Source of the DNA: Mycobacterium sp. ITM-2016-00316
Lineage (GTDB): Bacteria > Actinomycetota > Actinomycetes > Mycobacteriales > Mycobacteriaceae
Direction: 5' to 3'
Assembly (NCBI RefSeq): GCF_002968335.2
Contig: NZ_CP134398.1
Coordinates: 930,001 to 994,000 of the forward strand
DNA: 64,000 nucleotides
In this document: piece after piece, positions 33,114-41,821 of the stretch
Layout: each line of letters opens with the position of its first letter
How positions within the stretch are numbered: the stretch's first letter is position 1
Position numbers and translations under genes: made by a program
Notes under the pieces: model-generated
Told to the model about the DNA's origin: nothing
Databases searched by the model: none
What the model saw: the letters and a program-made list of their open reading frames with translations, nothing else

Positions 33114-33701
33114 TCAGCTGGCGAGCAGGTCATTGCGGCCCGCGCAGGCCAGCAGCAATTCGATTGCGGTGCCGCGGATCTCGCGCCCGGTCCCGATGGT
33201 CAGATCTGTGTCGGTGGCGACGAGCCGTACCCCGGCGACGAGTTCTCTGGCCCCGCCGAACTTTGTCGAGGTGCGGAGTTGCTGGCGTAGCGAACGCTCG
33301 ATGGACTGGACCGGATAGTTGCGCTGCAGACCCAGCGGGCCGCGGATGTCCTCGCCGTGCACGACCTCCTCGACGATGCGGGTGTCCGTCGGGGCGAGCG
33401 GTGTCGTCGTGCGGGCGGCGGCCTTCTTCAGGCGCTGCAGCGTCTGGGCGGGTGTCGCGCCTTTGGCCCGCGCGATACCGCGCTCGTTCTGGAGGTCGAA
33501 GTCGAAGCGAGCCGTGAGCATGTCGCGGGCGAAGCCGAGCCGGGTGGACTCGGCAACGTCGACGAGATGGGCGACGACATCGTGCACGGTCCATCCCGCG
33601 CACCGCGACGGCTGCGCCCACTGATCGGGAGCGAGGCCTTCGAGTTCGGCGATGAGAGCCCGGCGCTCGGCGTGCACGAGGGGCCATACGTCATTGCTCA
33701 T
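33114..33701 (-). CDS. maleylpyruvate isomerase family mycothiol-dependent enzyme
   Basis: A protein of 195 aa from the ATG at 33701 (MSNDVWPLVHAERRALIAEL). The frame is open a little further upstream, but a GGTAGG-like site about 10 nt before 33701 supports this start. The MDMPI/DinB_2 fold is indicated by LAPDQWAQPSRCAGWTVHDV, VVAHLVDVAESTRLGF and VEEVVHGEDIRGPLG, which supply metal-binding histidines. Family members use mycothiol as cofactor for isomerisation or transfer. The particular reaction is unknown. It is convergent with rpoC. Confidence 0.85.
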   Translation of the reverse strand: MSNDVWPLVHAERRALIAELEGLAPDQWAQPSRCAGWTVHDVVAHLVDVAESTRLGFARDMLTARFDFDLQNERGIARAKGATPAQTLQRLKKAAARTTTPLAPTDTRIVEEVVHGEDIRGPLGLQRNYPVQSIERSLRQQLRTSTKFGGARELVAGVRLVATDTDLTIGTGREIRGTAIELLLACAGRNDLLAS

Positions 33702-33752
33702 GTCGTGCAGACCTACCCGGATCCGAAATGTCATCGCGTGTGTTCACGGGAC

Positions 33753-33849
33753 CTACCTGACTTCAGTCTCGTGCGGCCGCGGTCGACGATCCGGAAGCCA
33801 CGTAGGGATCTGGGCACCGATGTCTACCTGACTTCAGTCTCGTGCGGCC
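33753..33849. repeat. 26-bp exact direct repeat, two copies 71 bp apart
   Basis: The 26 bases starting CTACCTGACTTCAGTC at 33753-33778 recur exactly at 33824-33849. The repeat unit contains the small palindrome CTGACTTCAG. Both copies lie in the 250-bp gap between the mycothiol-dependent enzyme gene and endonuclease IV, which are divergent. It may be a pair of regulator sites or a recent small duplication. Confidence 0.75.
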
Positions 33850-33953
33850 CGGACAGCGACGAGTTCTAGCTGGCTTAGGCGCGCTGACGTCCGCTCAGTG
33901 AACGCTGCCGCGCCCAAATCGCCGCGTCGGACCCCGCGCCTAAACTGGGCCCC

Positions 33954-34703
33954 GTGCTCATTGGTTCACATGTGAATCCCGAAGACCCGATCGCCGCGGC
34001 CGCCGCCGAAGGTGCCGACGCCGTCCAGTTCTTCCTCGGTAACCCGCAGAGCTGGAAGAAGCCCAAGCCGCGCGAGGACGCCGAGGCGCTCAAGGCCTCC
34101 AGCGTGCCGCTATACGTGCATGCGCCGTACCTGATCAACGTCGCCTCGGCGAACAACCGGGTACGGATCCCGTCGCGCAAGATCCTGCAGGACACCTGCG
34201 ATGCGGCCGCCGAGATCGGCGCCACCGCGGTCATCGTGCACGGCGGGCACGCCGACGACAATGACATGGAGGCCGGTTTCGAGCGCTGGGTCAAGGCGCT
34301 GGCCAGCCTGAACACCGAGGTGCCGGTGTACCTGGAGAACACCGCCGGCGGTGACCACGCCATGGCGCGGCATTTCGACACCATCGCCCGGCTGTGGGAT
34401 CACATCGGCGACAAGGGGATCGGCTTCTGCCTGGACACCTGCCACGCCTGGGCGGCCGGCGAGGCGTTGATCGACGCCGTCGACCGGATCAAGTCCATCA
34501 CCGGCCGCATCGACCTGGTGCACTGCAACGATTCGCGGGACGCCGCGGGCTCGGGTGCGGACCGGCACGCCAACTTCGGCACCGGGCAGATCGACCCCGA
34601 CCTGCTGGTGGCTGTGGTCAAGGCCGCCGGCGCCCCGGTGATCTGCGAGACCTCAGAAGAGGGTCGCAAGGACGACATCGCCTTCCTGCGCGACAACCTC
34701 TGA
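33954..34703 (+). CDS. nfo: deoxyribonuclease IV (AP endonuclease)
   Basis: A protein of 249 aa from the GTG at 33954. This TIM-barrel endonuclease IV (End in mycobacterial naming) has the expected metal-binding motifs: GSHV near the start, [41 protein letters not shown] and [18 protein letters not shown]. It cleaves DNA at abasic sites in base-excision repair. Its location just after rpoC matches M. tuberculosis end (Rv0670). Length is normal for the actinobacterial type. Confidence 0.93.
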   Translation: MLIGSHVNPEDPIAAAAAEGADAVQFFLGNPQSWKKPKPREDAEALKASSVPLYVHAPYLINVASANNRVRIPSRKILQDTCDAAAEIGATAVIVHGGHADDNDMEAGFERWVKALASLNTEVPVYLENTAGGDHAMARHFDTIARLWDHIGDKGIGFCLDTCHAWAAGEALIDAVDRIKSITGRIDLVHCNDSRDAAGSGADRHANFGTGQIDPDLLVAVVKAAGAPVICETSEEGRKDDIAFLRDNL

Positions 34704-34764
34704 CGGCACACCGGAATTTTCGGCAAACGGCGGGCGACGCACAGGTGAACTAGGCTCACCACTC

Positions 34765-35832
34765 GTGGCGACGATTGACGAGGAACAATCGATCGTCGTC
34801 CATCGCGTCGCGACGCCCGGCCGTCGCACCCAGCGCCTGCGCTATCTGCGCTACGCCGCGATTACCGTCTGGGCTGGCGTCGTGCTGTGGCGCACGGTGA
34901 CCGACGGTTTCGCGTTCAACCGGGAATTGGTGCTGCTCTACATCAGCACCGGACTCATCGCGGCCAGCATCGGCCAGGGCCGGCGCATGTTCTACGTGCT
35001 GCGCGATTGGCTGCCCTTCGCGCTGCTGCTGATCGCATACGACCTCAGCCGGGGAGCGGCCGATTTCGTCGGTCGCCCGACGCTGTGGCACTGGCAGGCC
35101 GACGCCGACCGCTGGCTGTTCGGCGGCACCATGCCGACCGTCTGGCTGCAGGAGCGCCTGAAGCTGCCGCATCCACCCTGGTGGGAAGTCGGGATCAGCA
35201 CCGTCTACATGTCGTTCTTCGTGCTCCCGTACGTCATCGCCGGGGTGCTGTGGCTGCGCGACCGCGAGGAATGGAAGCGGTTCGTCAAGCTCTTCGTCGG
35301 CTTGAACTTCGCCGGGCTGGTGATCTACGCGCTGGTGCCCGCCGCGCCGCCGTGGGCGGCGGCGCGCTGTACCCCCGAGGACGTCGCCGGCGGACCGTCG
35401 GGCCCGCGCTGCATGTTCAAGTCCGCGCGCGGCGTCCCTGACGGCGGTGTGCTCGGCGGTATGGAGAGCGTGCGGGACGGCGCCAACGACTGGATCGAGC
35501 GCATCGTGACGCGCGGGTGGGGAAACCTGAACATGCACACCGCGACCGCCCTGCTGGACCAGGGCCAGGCCAGCGTCAACCTGGTGGCCGCGATCCCGTC
35601 CCTGCACGCGGGGATGTCGGCGGCGCTGGCCGCGTTCCTGTGGAACCGGTTGCACCGCGGGTGGCGTCCGGTGCTGGTGGCCTATCCGCTGGTCATGGCG
35701 TTCACGCTGGTCTACACCGCCGAGCATTACGTCATCGACATCCTGCTGGGCTGGGCCCTTGCCGCCGCGGTGATCTACGCCGGGCACGCCTACGAGTCAC
35801 GGCGTAAGGCCTCGGTGGCTCAGGTCAGGTAG
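34765..35832 (+). CDS. PAP2/Aur1-like membrane phosphatase or phosphotransferase
   Basis: A protein of 355 aa with about six membrane segments. The PAP2-type active-site motifs are AAIPSLHAGMSAA (about residues 273-285) and YTAEHYVIDILLGW (about 312-325), matching the SxxxH and HxxxD elements of acid-phosphatase and inositol-phosphoryl-transferase enzymes. The long loop with APPWAAARC is typical of the Aur1/Ipt1-like subgroup. Possible roles are lipid-phosphate dephosphorylation or head-group transfer at the membrane. The GTG start follows the endonuclease gene by 61 bp. The stop overlaps the end of the convergent cupin gene by 13 bp. Confidence 0.85.
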   Translation: MATIDEEQSIVVHRVATPGRRTQRLRYLRYAAITVWAGVVLWRTVTDGFAFNRELVLLYISTGLIAASIGQGRRMFYVLRDWLPFALLLIAYDLSRGAADFVGRPTLWHWQADADRWLFGGTMPTVWLQERLKLPHPPWWEVGISTVYMSFFVLPYVIAGVLWLRDREEWKRFVKLFVGLNFAGLVIYALVPAAPPWAAARCTPEDVAGGPSGPRCMFKSARGVPDGGVLGGMESVRDGANDWIERIVTRGWGNLNMHTATALLDQGQASVNLVAAIPSLHAGMSAALAAFLWNRLHRGWRPVLVAYPLVMAFTLVYTAEHYVIDILLGWALAAAVIYAGHAYESRRKASVAQVR

Positions 35833-36170
35833 ATCTTGCGCAGGGTGTCGGTGACCGTCCAGGTGGTCTCGGCTCCGGCGGCCAGGCGTCCGATATCGCC
35901 GGCGCGCAGGTGCAGCGGCGCAGTGCCGTCGGCGAATTCGACGGTGGCGGCACCGGCGAGGACGACGAACACCTCGTCGGCCTCGACATCGGTCATGGTG
36001 CCGACCGACATCTCCCAGACGCCGATCTCCAAACCGCCGAACTGGGCGAGCGTCGAGGCTGCCGTGCTCGGGTCGCCCGCGACGGACTGGTCGGCGGGCA
36101 CCGGCTCGTGGGTGAGCGCCAGCGCGGCGGCGTGGATGGCGGTATTGGGCTGCACCGCACGAGTATGCAC
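35820..36170 (-). CDS. small cupin-domain protein
   Basis: A protein of 116 aa. The C-terminal two thirds form a single cupin barrel of the DUF861 type: GLEIGVWEMSVGTMTDVEAD, EVFVVLAGAATVEFADG, LHLRAGDIGRLAAGAETTWT. The fold is clear, but the usual histidine metal ligands are reduced, so catalysis is uncertain. It is divergent from fadE8 with 47 bp between, and convergent with the PAP2 gene. Confidence 0.8.
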   Translation of the reverse strand: MHTRAVQPNTAIHAAALALTHEPVPADQSVAGDPSTAASTLAQFGGLEIGVWEMSVGTMTDVEADEVFVVLAGAATVEFADGTAPLHLRAGDIGRLAAGAETTWTVTDTLRKIYLT

Positions 36171-36172
36171 TG

Positions 36173-36210
36173 TGTTACGTATCTTGTGCAGCTGTCGAGA
36201 AAATGTAACA
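36173..36210. promoter_or_regulatory. spaced inverted repeat between cupin and fadE8
   Basis: TGTTAC at 36173-36178 and GTAACA at 36205-36210 are perfect inverted copies in the 47-bp divergent gap. They could be half-sites of a repressor of the fadE8 operon. Six bases per arm is short, so confidence is low. Confidence 0.35.
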
Positions 36211-36217
36211 GTGGGGC

Positions 36218-37837
36218 ATGGCCACTCACGTCGTCACCAACCAGGTTCCTCCGCTGCGCGATCACAATCCGGCCGCCTCACCGGTGCTCATGGAGGCGCT
36301 GGTCCGAGAGGGCGGCGGTTGGGGAGCCGACGAGGTCACCGAACTCGGCGCCCTGAGCGGGTCGGATCAGGCGCAGCGCTGGGGCGAACTCGCCGACCGT
36401 CACCGCCCGGTGCTGCACACCCACGATCGCTACGGTCACCGCGTCGACGAGGTCGAATTCGACCCGGCCTATCACGAACTGATGAATGTCGCTGTCACGC
36501 ACGGACTGCACGGCGCACCGTGGGCCGATGATCGCACCGGATCCCACGTGGTCCGGGCCGCCAAGACCTCGGTGTGGACACCCGAACCGGGCCACATCTG
36601 CCCGATCTCGATGACCTACGCGGTGGTTCCCGCGCTGCGTTTCAACCCCGAACTGGCCGCTGCCTACGAACCGCTGCTGACCAGCCGGGTCTATGACCCG
36701 GAGCTCAAGGTGCCCACCACCAAGGCCGGTCTCACCGCGGGTATGTCGATGACCGAGAAGCAGGGCGGCTCCGATGTGCGGGCGGGCACCACCGAGGCGG
36801 CACCCAATGCCGACGGCACCTACACGCTGACCGGACACAAATGGTTCACCTCGGCACCGATGTGCGACGTGTTCCTGGTCCTCGCCCAGGCACCCGGTGG
36901 GTTGAGCTGCTTCTTCCTGCCTCGGGTGCTGCCCGACGGCACCCGTAACCGGATGTTCTTGCAGCGGCTCAAGGACAAGCTCGGCAACCACGCCAACGCC
37001 TCCAGCGAGGTCGAATACGACGGGGCGACGGCCTGGCTGGTCGGCGAGGAGGGCCGCGGGGTGAAGACCATCATCGAGATGGTCAACCTGACCCGGCTGG
37101 ATTGCACGCTGGGCAGCGCCACCAGCATGCGCACCGGGCTCAGCCGTGCCGTTCACCATGCCCAGCACCGAAAGGCGTTCGGCGCCTACCTGATCGACCA
37201 ACCGCTGATGCGCAACGTGCTGGCCGACCTGGCCGTCGAGGCCGAGGCCGCGACCATGCTGGCCATGCGGATGGCCGGGGCGACCGATCGAGCGGTGCGC
37301 GGTGACGAACGCGAGTCGCTGTTGCGCCGGATCGGCCTGGCGGCCGGGAAGTACTGGGTGTGCAAGCGGGCGACACCGCATGCCGCCGAGGCGATGGAGT
37401 GTCTGGGTGGCAACGGTTATGTCGAGGACTCCGGGATGCCGCGGCTGTACCGGGAGGCGCCGCTGATGGGCATCTGGGAGGGGTCGGGCAATGTCAGCGC
37501 ACTGGATACGTTGCGCGCCATGGCAACCCGCCCGGAATGTGTGGACGTGCTGTTCGACGAACTCGCCCAGGCGCAGGACCCACGGCTTGATGCGCACGTG
37601 ACCGCGCTGAAGGCGTCGCTGAGCAGCCTCGGCGATATCGAGTACCGCGGACGGCAGGTCGCCGAGGACATCTCGCTGGCGCTGCAGGGTGCGCTGCTGG
37701 TGCGCCACGGGCATCCCGCGGTCGCCGAGGCGTTCCTGGCCAGCCGGCTCGGCGGGCAGTGGGGCGGCGCTTTCGGCACGCTGCCGACCGGCCTGGACCT
37801 GGCGCCCATCATCGAGCGCGCGTTGGTCAAGGGATGA
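36218..37837 (+). CDS. fadE8: acyl-CoA dehydrogenase, AidB-like FadE8
   Basis: A protein of 539 aa. The N-terminal extension (NQVPPLRDHNPAASPVLMEA) and length are typical of AidB-like acyl-CoA dehydrogenases. The core contains GMSMTEKQGGSDVRAGTT (FAD/substrate region), LTGHKWFTSAPMCDVFLVLA, and the C-terminal MECLGGNGYVEDSGMPRLYR. The enzyme introduces an alpha-beta double bond in acyl-CoAs, or as in AidB may protect DNA, and the substrate is not resolved. It starts a tight operon: its stop overlaps the echA4 start (ATGA). Order and neighbours match Rv0672-Rv0675. Confidence 0.9.
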   Translation: MATHVVTNQVPPLRDHNPAASPVLMEALVREGGGWGADEVTELGALSGSDQAQRWGELADRHRPVLHTHDRYGHRVDEVEFDPAYHELMNVAVTHGLHGAPWADDRTGSHVVRAAKTSVWTPEPGHICPISMTYAVVPALRFNPELAAAYEPLLTSRVYDPELKVPTTKAGLTAGMSMTEKQGGSDVRAGTTEAAPNADGTYTLTGHKWFTSAPMCDVFLVLAQAPGGLSCFFLPRVLPDGTRNRMFLQRLKDKLGNHANASSEVEYDGATAWLVGEEGRGVKTIIEMVNLTRLDCTLGSATSMRTGLSRAVHHAQHRKAFGAYLIDQPLMRNVLADLAVEAEAATMLAMRMAGATDRAVRGDERESLLRRIGLAAGKYWVCKRATPHAAEAMECLGGNGYVEDSGMPRLYREAPLMGIWEGSGNVSALDTLRAMATRPECVDVLFDELAQAQDPRLDAHVTALKASLSSLGDIEYRGRQVAEDISLALQGALLVRHGHPAVAEAFLASRLGGQWGGAFGTLPTGLDLAPIIERALVKG

Positions 37838-38745
37838 GCATCGACACGCTGACGACCATGACCTACGAGGTGACCGGCCGCATCGCCCGGATCACCTTCA
37901 ATCGCCCCGACAAGGGCAACGCCATCATCGCCGCCACCCCCGTCGAACTGGCGGAACTGGTGGAGCGCGCCGATCTGGACCCGGGCGTCCACGTCATCCT
38001 GGTTTCCGGTGCCGGAGCGGGCTTCTGCGCGGGCTTCGATCTCGGGGCCTATGCCGATGGCAGCTCCTCGGCCGGTGCGGACCGCCGTGGCACCGTGCTC
38101 GACGGCCGCACCCAGGCCGTCAACCACCTGCCCGATCAGCCGTGGGATCCGATGATCGACTACCAGATGATGAGCCGGTTCGTGCGCGGCTTCTCCAGCC
38201 TGATGCACTGCGACAAACCCACGGTGGTCAAGATCCACGGCTATTGCATCGCCGGTGGCACCGATATCGCGCTGCACGCCGACCAGGTCATCACCGCCTC
38301 GGACGCCAAGATCGGCTACCCGCCGATGCGGGTGTGGGGTGTGCCCGCGGCCGGCCTGTGGGCGCACCGCCTGGGTGATCAACGCGCGAAACGCCTACTG
38401 CTGACCGGTGATTGCCTCACCGGCGCGCAAGCCGCGGAATGGGGTCTGGCGGTGGAAGCCCCCGAACCGCAGGACCTCGACGAGCGCACCGAGCGCCTGG
38501 TGGCCCGCATCGCCGCCATGCCGGTGAACCAGCTCATCATGGCCAAGCTGGCCTGCAACACCGCGCTGCTGCAACAGGGCGTGGCCACCAGCCGGATGGT
38601 CAGCACCGTCTTCGACGGTATCGCCCGGCACACCCCGGAGGGGCACGCGTTCGTCGCCGACGCGCGCGAGCACGGTTTCCGGGAGGCCGTCCGGCACCGC
38701 GACGAACCGCTGGGCGATCACGGCCGCCGCGCCTCCGGAGTCTGA
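37834..38745 (+). CDS. echA4: enoyl-CoA hydratase/isomerase family protein
   Basis: A protein of 303 aa from the ATG at 37834, overlapping the fadE8 stop. The crotonase fold is shown by IARITFNRPDKGNAIIAATP, the oxyanion-hole region ILVSGAGAGFCAGFDLGAYA and VVKIHGYCIAGGTDIALHAD. A roughly 30-residue insert (residues 80-110) with LDGRTQAVNHLPDQPWDPM is unusual for short crotonases but present in this subgroup. It would hydrate or isomerise the enoyl-CoA made by FadE8. It is the positional counterpart of Rv0673. Confidence 0.88.
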   Translation: MSIDTLTTMTYEVTGRIARITFNRPDKGNAIIAATPVELAELVERADLDPGVHVILVSGAGAGFCAGFDLGAYADGSSSAGADRRGTVLDGRTQAVNHLPDQPWDPMIDYQMMSRFVRGFSSLMHCDKPTVVKIHGYCIAGGTDIALHADQVITASDAKIGYPPMRVWGVPAAGLWAHRLGDQRAKRLLLTGDCLTGAQAAEWGLAVEAPEPQDLDERTERLVARIAAMPVNQLIMAKLACNTALLQQGVATSRMVSTVFDGIARHTPEGHAFVADAREHGFREAVRHRDEPLGDHGRRASGV

Positions 38746-38748
38746 CCG

Positions 38749-39462
38749 GTGCGCCTGACCGCCCGTTCGGTGGTGCTGAGCGTCCTGCTCGGTGCGCACC
38801 CCGCCTGGGCATCGGCGGCCGAACTCGTGCTGTTGACAGCTGATTTCGGTATCCGGGAGTCGACGCTGCGGGTGGCGCTCACCCGGATGGTGGGTGCGGG
38901 CGATCTGGTGCGTTCGGCGGACGGTTACCGGCTCTCCGACCGGCTGCTGGCGCGGCAGCGCCGCCAGGACGGCGCCATCGAACCGCACGAACGACCGTGG
39001 GGCGGCATCTGGACGACGCTGCTGATCACCAGCGTCGGCGCCGACGCCCGTACCCGTGCCGAGTTACGGAACACCTTACTGCAGAGCCGGTTCGGCGAGC
39101 TCCGCGAAGGTGCGTGGTTGCGGCCGGACAACCTCGCGGTGGAATTGCCCGAGGACATCCGGACCAAGGTGCGGGTGCTGCACAGCCGCGACGATGACCC
39201 CGCCGGGCTGGTGGGGCAGTTGTGGGATCTGCCGGCCTGGGCCCGCGAAGGTGAGCGGTTGCTCGCCGAGATGGCCGAAGCCGCCGATGTGCCAGGGCGT
39301 TTCGTGGTGGCTGCCGCCATCGTGCGGCACCTGCTGACCGACCCGGTGCTGCCGGCCGAACTGTTGCCGCCGCGCTGGCCCGGCGAACGGCTGCGGCTGG
39401 CTTACCGGGATTTCGCCGCCGAACTGGTCGCGCGGCGCGACGATCGAGTGGAGGCAGTGTGA
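38749..39462 (+). CDS. PaaX-family transcriptional regulator
   Basis: A protein of 237 aa from the GTG at 38749, 3 bp after echA4. The N-terminal winged helix (ARSVVLSVLLGAHPAWASAA, RESTLRVALTRMVGAGDLVR) and the PaaX central and C-terminal domains (LREGAWLRPDNLAVELPED, FVVAAAIVRHLLTDPVLPAE) are recognisable. PaaX repressors sense aryl-CoA such as phenylacetyl-CoA, which makes control of the surrounding acyl-CoA operon plausible. Its stop overlaps the echA5 start (GTGA). It is the positional counterpart of Rv0674. Confidence 0.85.
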   Translation: MRLTARSVVLSVLLGAHPAWASAAELVLLTADFGIRESTLRVALTRMVGAGDLVRSADGYRLSDRLLARQRRQDGAIEPHERPWGGIWTTLLITSVGADARTRAELRNTLLQSRFGELREGAWLRPDNLAVELPEDIRTKVRVLHSRDDDPAGLVGQLWDLPAWAREGERLLAEMAEAADVPGRFVVAAAIVRHLLTDPVLPAELLPPRWPGERLRLAYRDFAAELVARRDDRVEAV

Positions 39463-40229
39463 GTGACTCGGCAGGTGTGCGGGTGGAGCGCAACGGTGCG
39501 GTGACGACGGTCATCATGAACCGGCCGGAGGCCCGCAACGCGGTCAACGGACCGGCCGCCGCGGAGTTGTACGCGGCTTTCGACGAGTTCGATCATGACG
39601 ACGGAGCATCGGTCGCGGTGCTCTGCGGTGACAACGGAACCTTCTGTGCCGGTGCAGATCTCAAAGCTATGGGCACCGCTGAGGGCAATCAGGTGCGTGC
39701 TGATGGTCCGGGACCGATGGGTCCGTCGCGGATGATCCTGTCCAAACCGGTGATCGCCGCGGTCAGCGGTTACGCAGTGGCCGGTGGCCTGGAACTTGCG
39801 CTGTGGTGCGACCTGCGGGTGGTCGAGGAGGACGCCGAGTTCGGGGTGTTCTGCCGGCGCTGGGGTGTCCCTTTGATCGATGGCGGCACGGTGCGGCTGC
39901 CGCGCCTGATCGGGCACAGCCGCGCGATGGACCTCATCCTCACCGGCCGGGCGGTCGGGGCGCAGGAGGCCATGCAGATCGGGCTGGCCAACCGGGTGGT
40001 GCCGAAGGGGCAGGCCCGCGCGGCCGCCGAGGAACTGGCCGCCGAGCTGGCCGCGCTACCGCAGCTGTGCCTGCGCGCCGACCGGCTTTCCGCCCTGCGT
40101 CAGTGGGGCGAAACCGAAGAGACGGCAATGGACTTCGAGTTCGGTAGCCTGGCCAAGGTGTCCACGGAGCTGTTGGCGGGCGCCAAACGGTTCGTCGACG
40201 GGGCCGGACGGCACGGGGCCGGCAGCTAG
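39459..40229 (+). CDS. echA5: enoyl-CoA hydratase
   Basis: A protein of 256 aa from the GTG at 39459. This is a standard crotonase: VTTVIMNRPEARNAVNGPAA, VAVLCGDNGTFCAGADLKAM (oxyanion hole) and VIAAVSGYAVAGGLELALWC with the catalytic region VVEEDAEFGVFCRRWGV. It is the last gene of the fadE8-echA4-paaX-echA5 unit, overlapping PaaX by 4 nt. It is convergent with the DUF3060 lipoprotein gene, sharing 4 bp at the stops. Confidence 0.9.
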   Translation: MSDSAGVRVERNGAVTTVIMNRPEARNAVNGPAAAELYAAFDEFDHDDGASVAVLCGDNGTFCAGADLKAMGTAEGNQVRADGPGPMGPSRMILSKPVIAAVSGYAVAGGLELALWCDLRVVEEDAEFGVFCRRWGVPLIDGGTVRLPRLIGHSRAMDLILTGRAVGAQEAMQIGLANRVVPKGQARAAAEELAAELAALPQLCLRADRLSALRQWGETEETAMDFEFGSLAKVSTELLAGAKRFVDGAGRHGAGS

Positions 40230-40624
40230 CCCTTGCTGACCTTGTTGCCGCTGCCGAGGTCCTCGACCTTCGGGTCACCGGCCTTGTAGACGACGGTGTT
40301 GTCGATGCCGACCACGCTGATCTCGGTCTCGACGTTGTCCAGCGTCACCTTGTTGTCGGCGCCACCGATGTTGACGCTGGAGCAGGTGCCCTTGATGGTG
40401 AGGGTGTTGTTGGAGCCACCCACGTTGAGCGCCTTGCCCTGCGCGCAGTCGATATCGGCGGTGGTGCCGAACGACCCGTAGTTGATGGTGTTGCCGATCT
40501 CGACCTGTGCGCCCGAGGTGCCGGCGGTGACGGTCGGGGCGCCGGAATCCCCACTCGATCCGCATCCGGCCAGTCCGAGCGCGAGCGCCACGGCGGCGAC
40601 GGTTCCTGCGATATGAGTGCGCAT
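40226..40624 (-). CDS. DUF3060 lipoprotein
   Basis: A protein of 132 aa from the ATG at 40624 (MRTHIAGTVAAVALALGLAG followed by Cys). The lipobox LAGC predicts cleavage and lipidation at Cys21, so the protein should be anchored outside the membrane. The mature part is rich in Asn, Gly, Thr and Val with repeating short beta-strand units (GNTINYGSFGT, LNVGGSNNTLTIKGTC, VNIGGADNKVTLDNV), typical of DUF3060, which may form a small beta-helix. The function is unknown. It is the last gene of a three-gene minus-strand set with a VanX-like peptidase and another DUF3060 protein. Confidence 0.85.
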   Translation of the reverse strand: MRTHIAGTVAAVALALGLAGCGSSGDSGAPTVTAGTSGAQVEIGNTINYGSFGTTADIDCAQGKALNVGGSNNTLTIKGTCSSVNIGGADNKVTLDNVETEISVVGIDNTVVYKAGDPKVEDLGSGNKVSKG

Positions 40625-40655
40625 GCTTCCTCGATTCGTAGCCGGTCTTCCCAGC

Positions 40656-41327
40656 CTAGGTGAGCGGGACGTTGATGATGGGCCGGCGCTCACCGGCGCC
40701 CGGGCCGTCGAAATGCCACCACTCGCCGGAGTAGACGCTCAGCCCGCCGGCCGCCATGGCCTCGCGCAGCACGGCGCGGTTGTCTTGCGCGGCGGCGCTC
40801 ACCCCGTCGGTGGCGTAGGCGTGCGAGGCGGCGGTGAAATCGTCGAAACCGGTGCCCATCTCCGAGAGGCTGGTCGCGCCGGCGGTGGTGACATCCACCG
40901 ACCGGCCCGATTCGTGGCTCTTCGAGTACGGGCCGGGCTGCGCCACCCAGGCCGGGTTGGACACCACCTGGAACATCCGGACCTGCACATCGTGGGGCCG
41001 GTAGCAGTCCCAGAACACCAGCCGCAGACCCCGGGTGCGCAACTGCGCCGCCGCGGTGGCCAGCCCGGCCGCCAGCGATTCATGGACCAGGCAGCGCGCC
41101 GCGGGCGGATACAGCGGTGTCCCGACGAAGTTGTTGGCGGTGGCGTAGCGCAGATCGATGACGGCGTCGGGCACCGCGCTGCGGACGTCGATGAATCCCA
41201 CCGCCCGGGCCGCGGCCGATACCGGGGCGATCTGCGGCTCCCCGTTCGCCACCGTGGCCACCTCGGGATTCATTGCGGCGCCGCCGATTCCGCCCAGTAG
41301 GGCGAACAGTGCGATGAGCCGGCGCAC
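40656..41327 (-). CDS. exported D-alanyl-D-alanine dipeptidase (VanX-like, M15D)
   Basis: A protein of 223 aa from the GTG at 41327. A hydrophobic N-terminus (LIALFALLGGIGGAAM) suggests export. The M15D peptidase motifs are present: FIDVRSAVPDAVIDLRYATA, FWDCYRPHDVQVRM, the zinc site SKSHESGRSVDVT (His and Asp) and the Glu/His pair in SGEWWHFD. The active site looks complete. Such enzymes split D-Ala-D-Ala or act in cell-wall peptide turnover; in vancomycin-resistance clusters they go with VanH and VanA, which are absent here, so a recycling role is more likely. It lies 4 bp after the upstream DUF3060 gene. Confidence 0.88.
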   Translation of the reverse strand: MRRLIALFALLGGIGGAAMNPEVATVANGEPQIAPVSAAARAVGFIDVRSAVPDAVIDLRYATANNFVGTPLYPPAARCLVHESLAAGLATAAAQLRTRGLRLVFWDCYRPHDVQVRMFQVVSNPAWVAQPGPYSKSHESGRSVDVTTAGATSLSEMGTGFDDFTAASHAYATDGVSAAAQDNRAVLREAMAAGGLSVYSGEWWHFDGPGAGERRPIINVPLT

Positions 41328-41331
41328 AGGG

Positions 41332-41721
41332 TCAGGCCGGGGCCCAGTTGACGCGGTTGGTCATGCCGAGTTCCCGGCCGCGGTCGATCACCGCGGGCGC
41401 ACCGTTGTGATAGATCACCGTCTGGTCATAGCCGTACACGGTGACGTCGTTGATGATGTTGTCGGCGATGACGATGTTCGACGATCCCTGCAGCGTCACC
41501 GCCCAGCAGGTGCCCTTGGCGTTGATGGTGTTGCTGGTCCCGTTGACGAGCAGCGTGGCGTTGTTGCAGTCCAGCGTCTGCACGATGCCCTGACCGGTGA
41601 TGTGGGTGTCGCCGTTCTTGGCGTGTGCCGACGGTGCGGCCATGCTCGCCAGCAGCAGTGGGGTGACCAGCGCGCCCGCCGCGATGCACCGGCTCCGACT
41701 TTTCACACTCAGGGTCGCCAT
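41332..41721 (-). CDS. secreted DUF3060 protein
   Basis: A protein of 129 aa with an N-terminal signal peptide (residues 1 to about 34, cleavage likely at AHA/KN) and no lipobox. The mature part shows the DUF3060 pattern (GIVQTLDCNNATLLVNGTSN, TINAKGTCWAVTLQGSSNIV, two Cys). It is homologous to the lipoprotein at 40226-40624, and the two flank the VanX-like peptidase gene. The function is unknown. The three probably form one transcript starting in the 100-bp divergent gap 41722-41821. Confidence 0.82.
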   Translation of the reverse strand: MATLSVKSRSRCIAAGALVTPLLLASMAAPSAHAKNGDTHITGQGIVQTLDCNNATLLVNGTSNTINAKGTCWAVTLQGSSNIVIADNIINDVTVYGYDQTVIYHNGAPAVIDRGRELGMTNRVNWAPA

Positions 41722-41821
41722 GGGTCAACAGAGTACGGTGCCGGACCCCTCCGGTGGCACCGCTTGGCCGGGTTTCCCGTCCGGTCGCCGACTGCGTTGC
41801 CGCTGGGTAGCGTGGGCACCG

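Noticed and set aside
40656..41327. Vancomycin-resistance gene cluster
   Set aside because: Only a VanX-like peptidase is present, with no VanH, VanA or VanS/VanR genes. A cell-wall recycling role is more likely.
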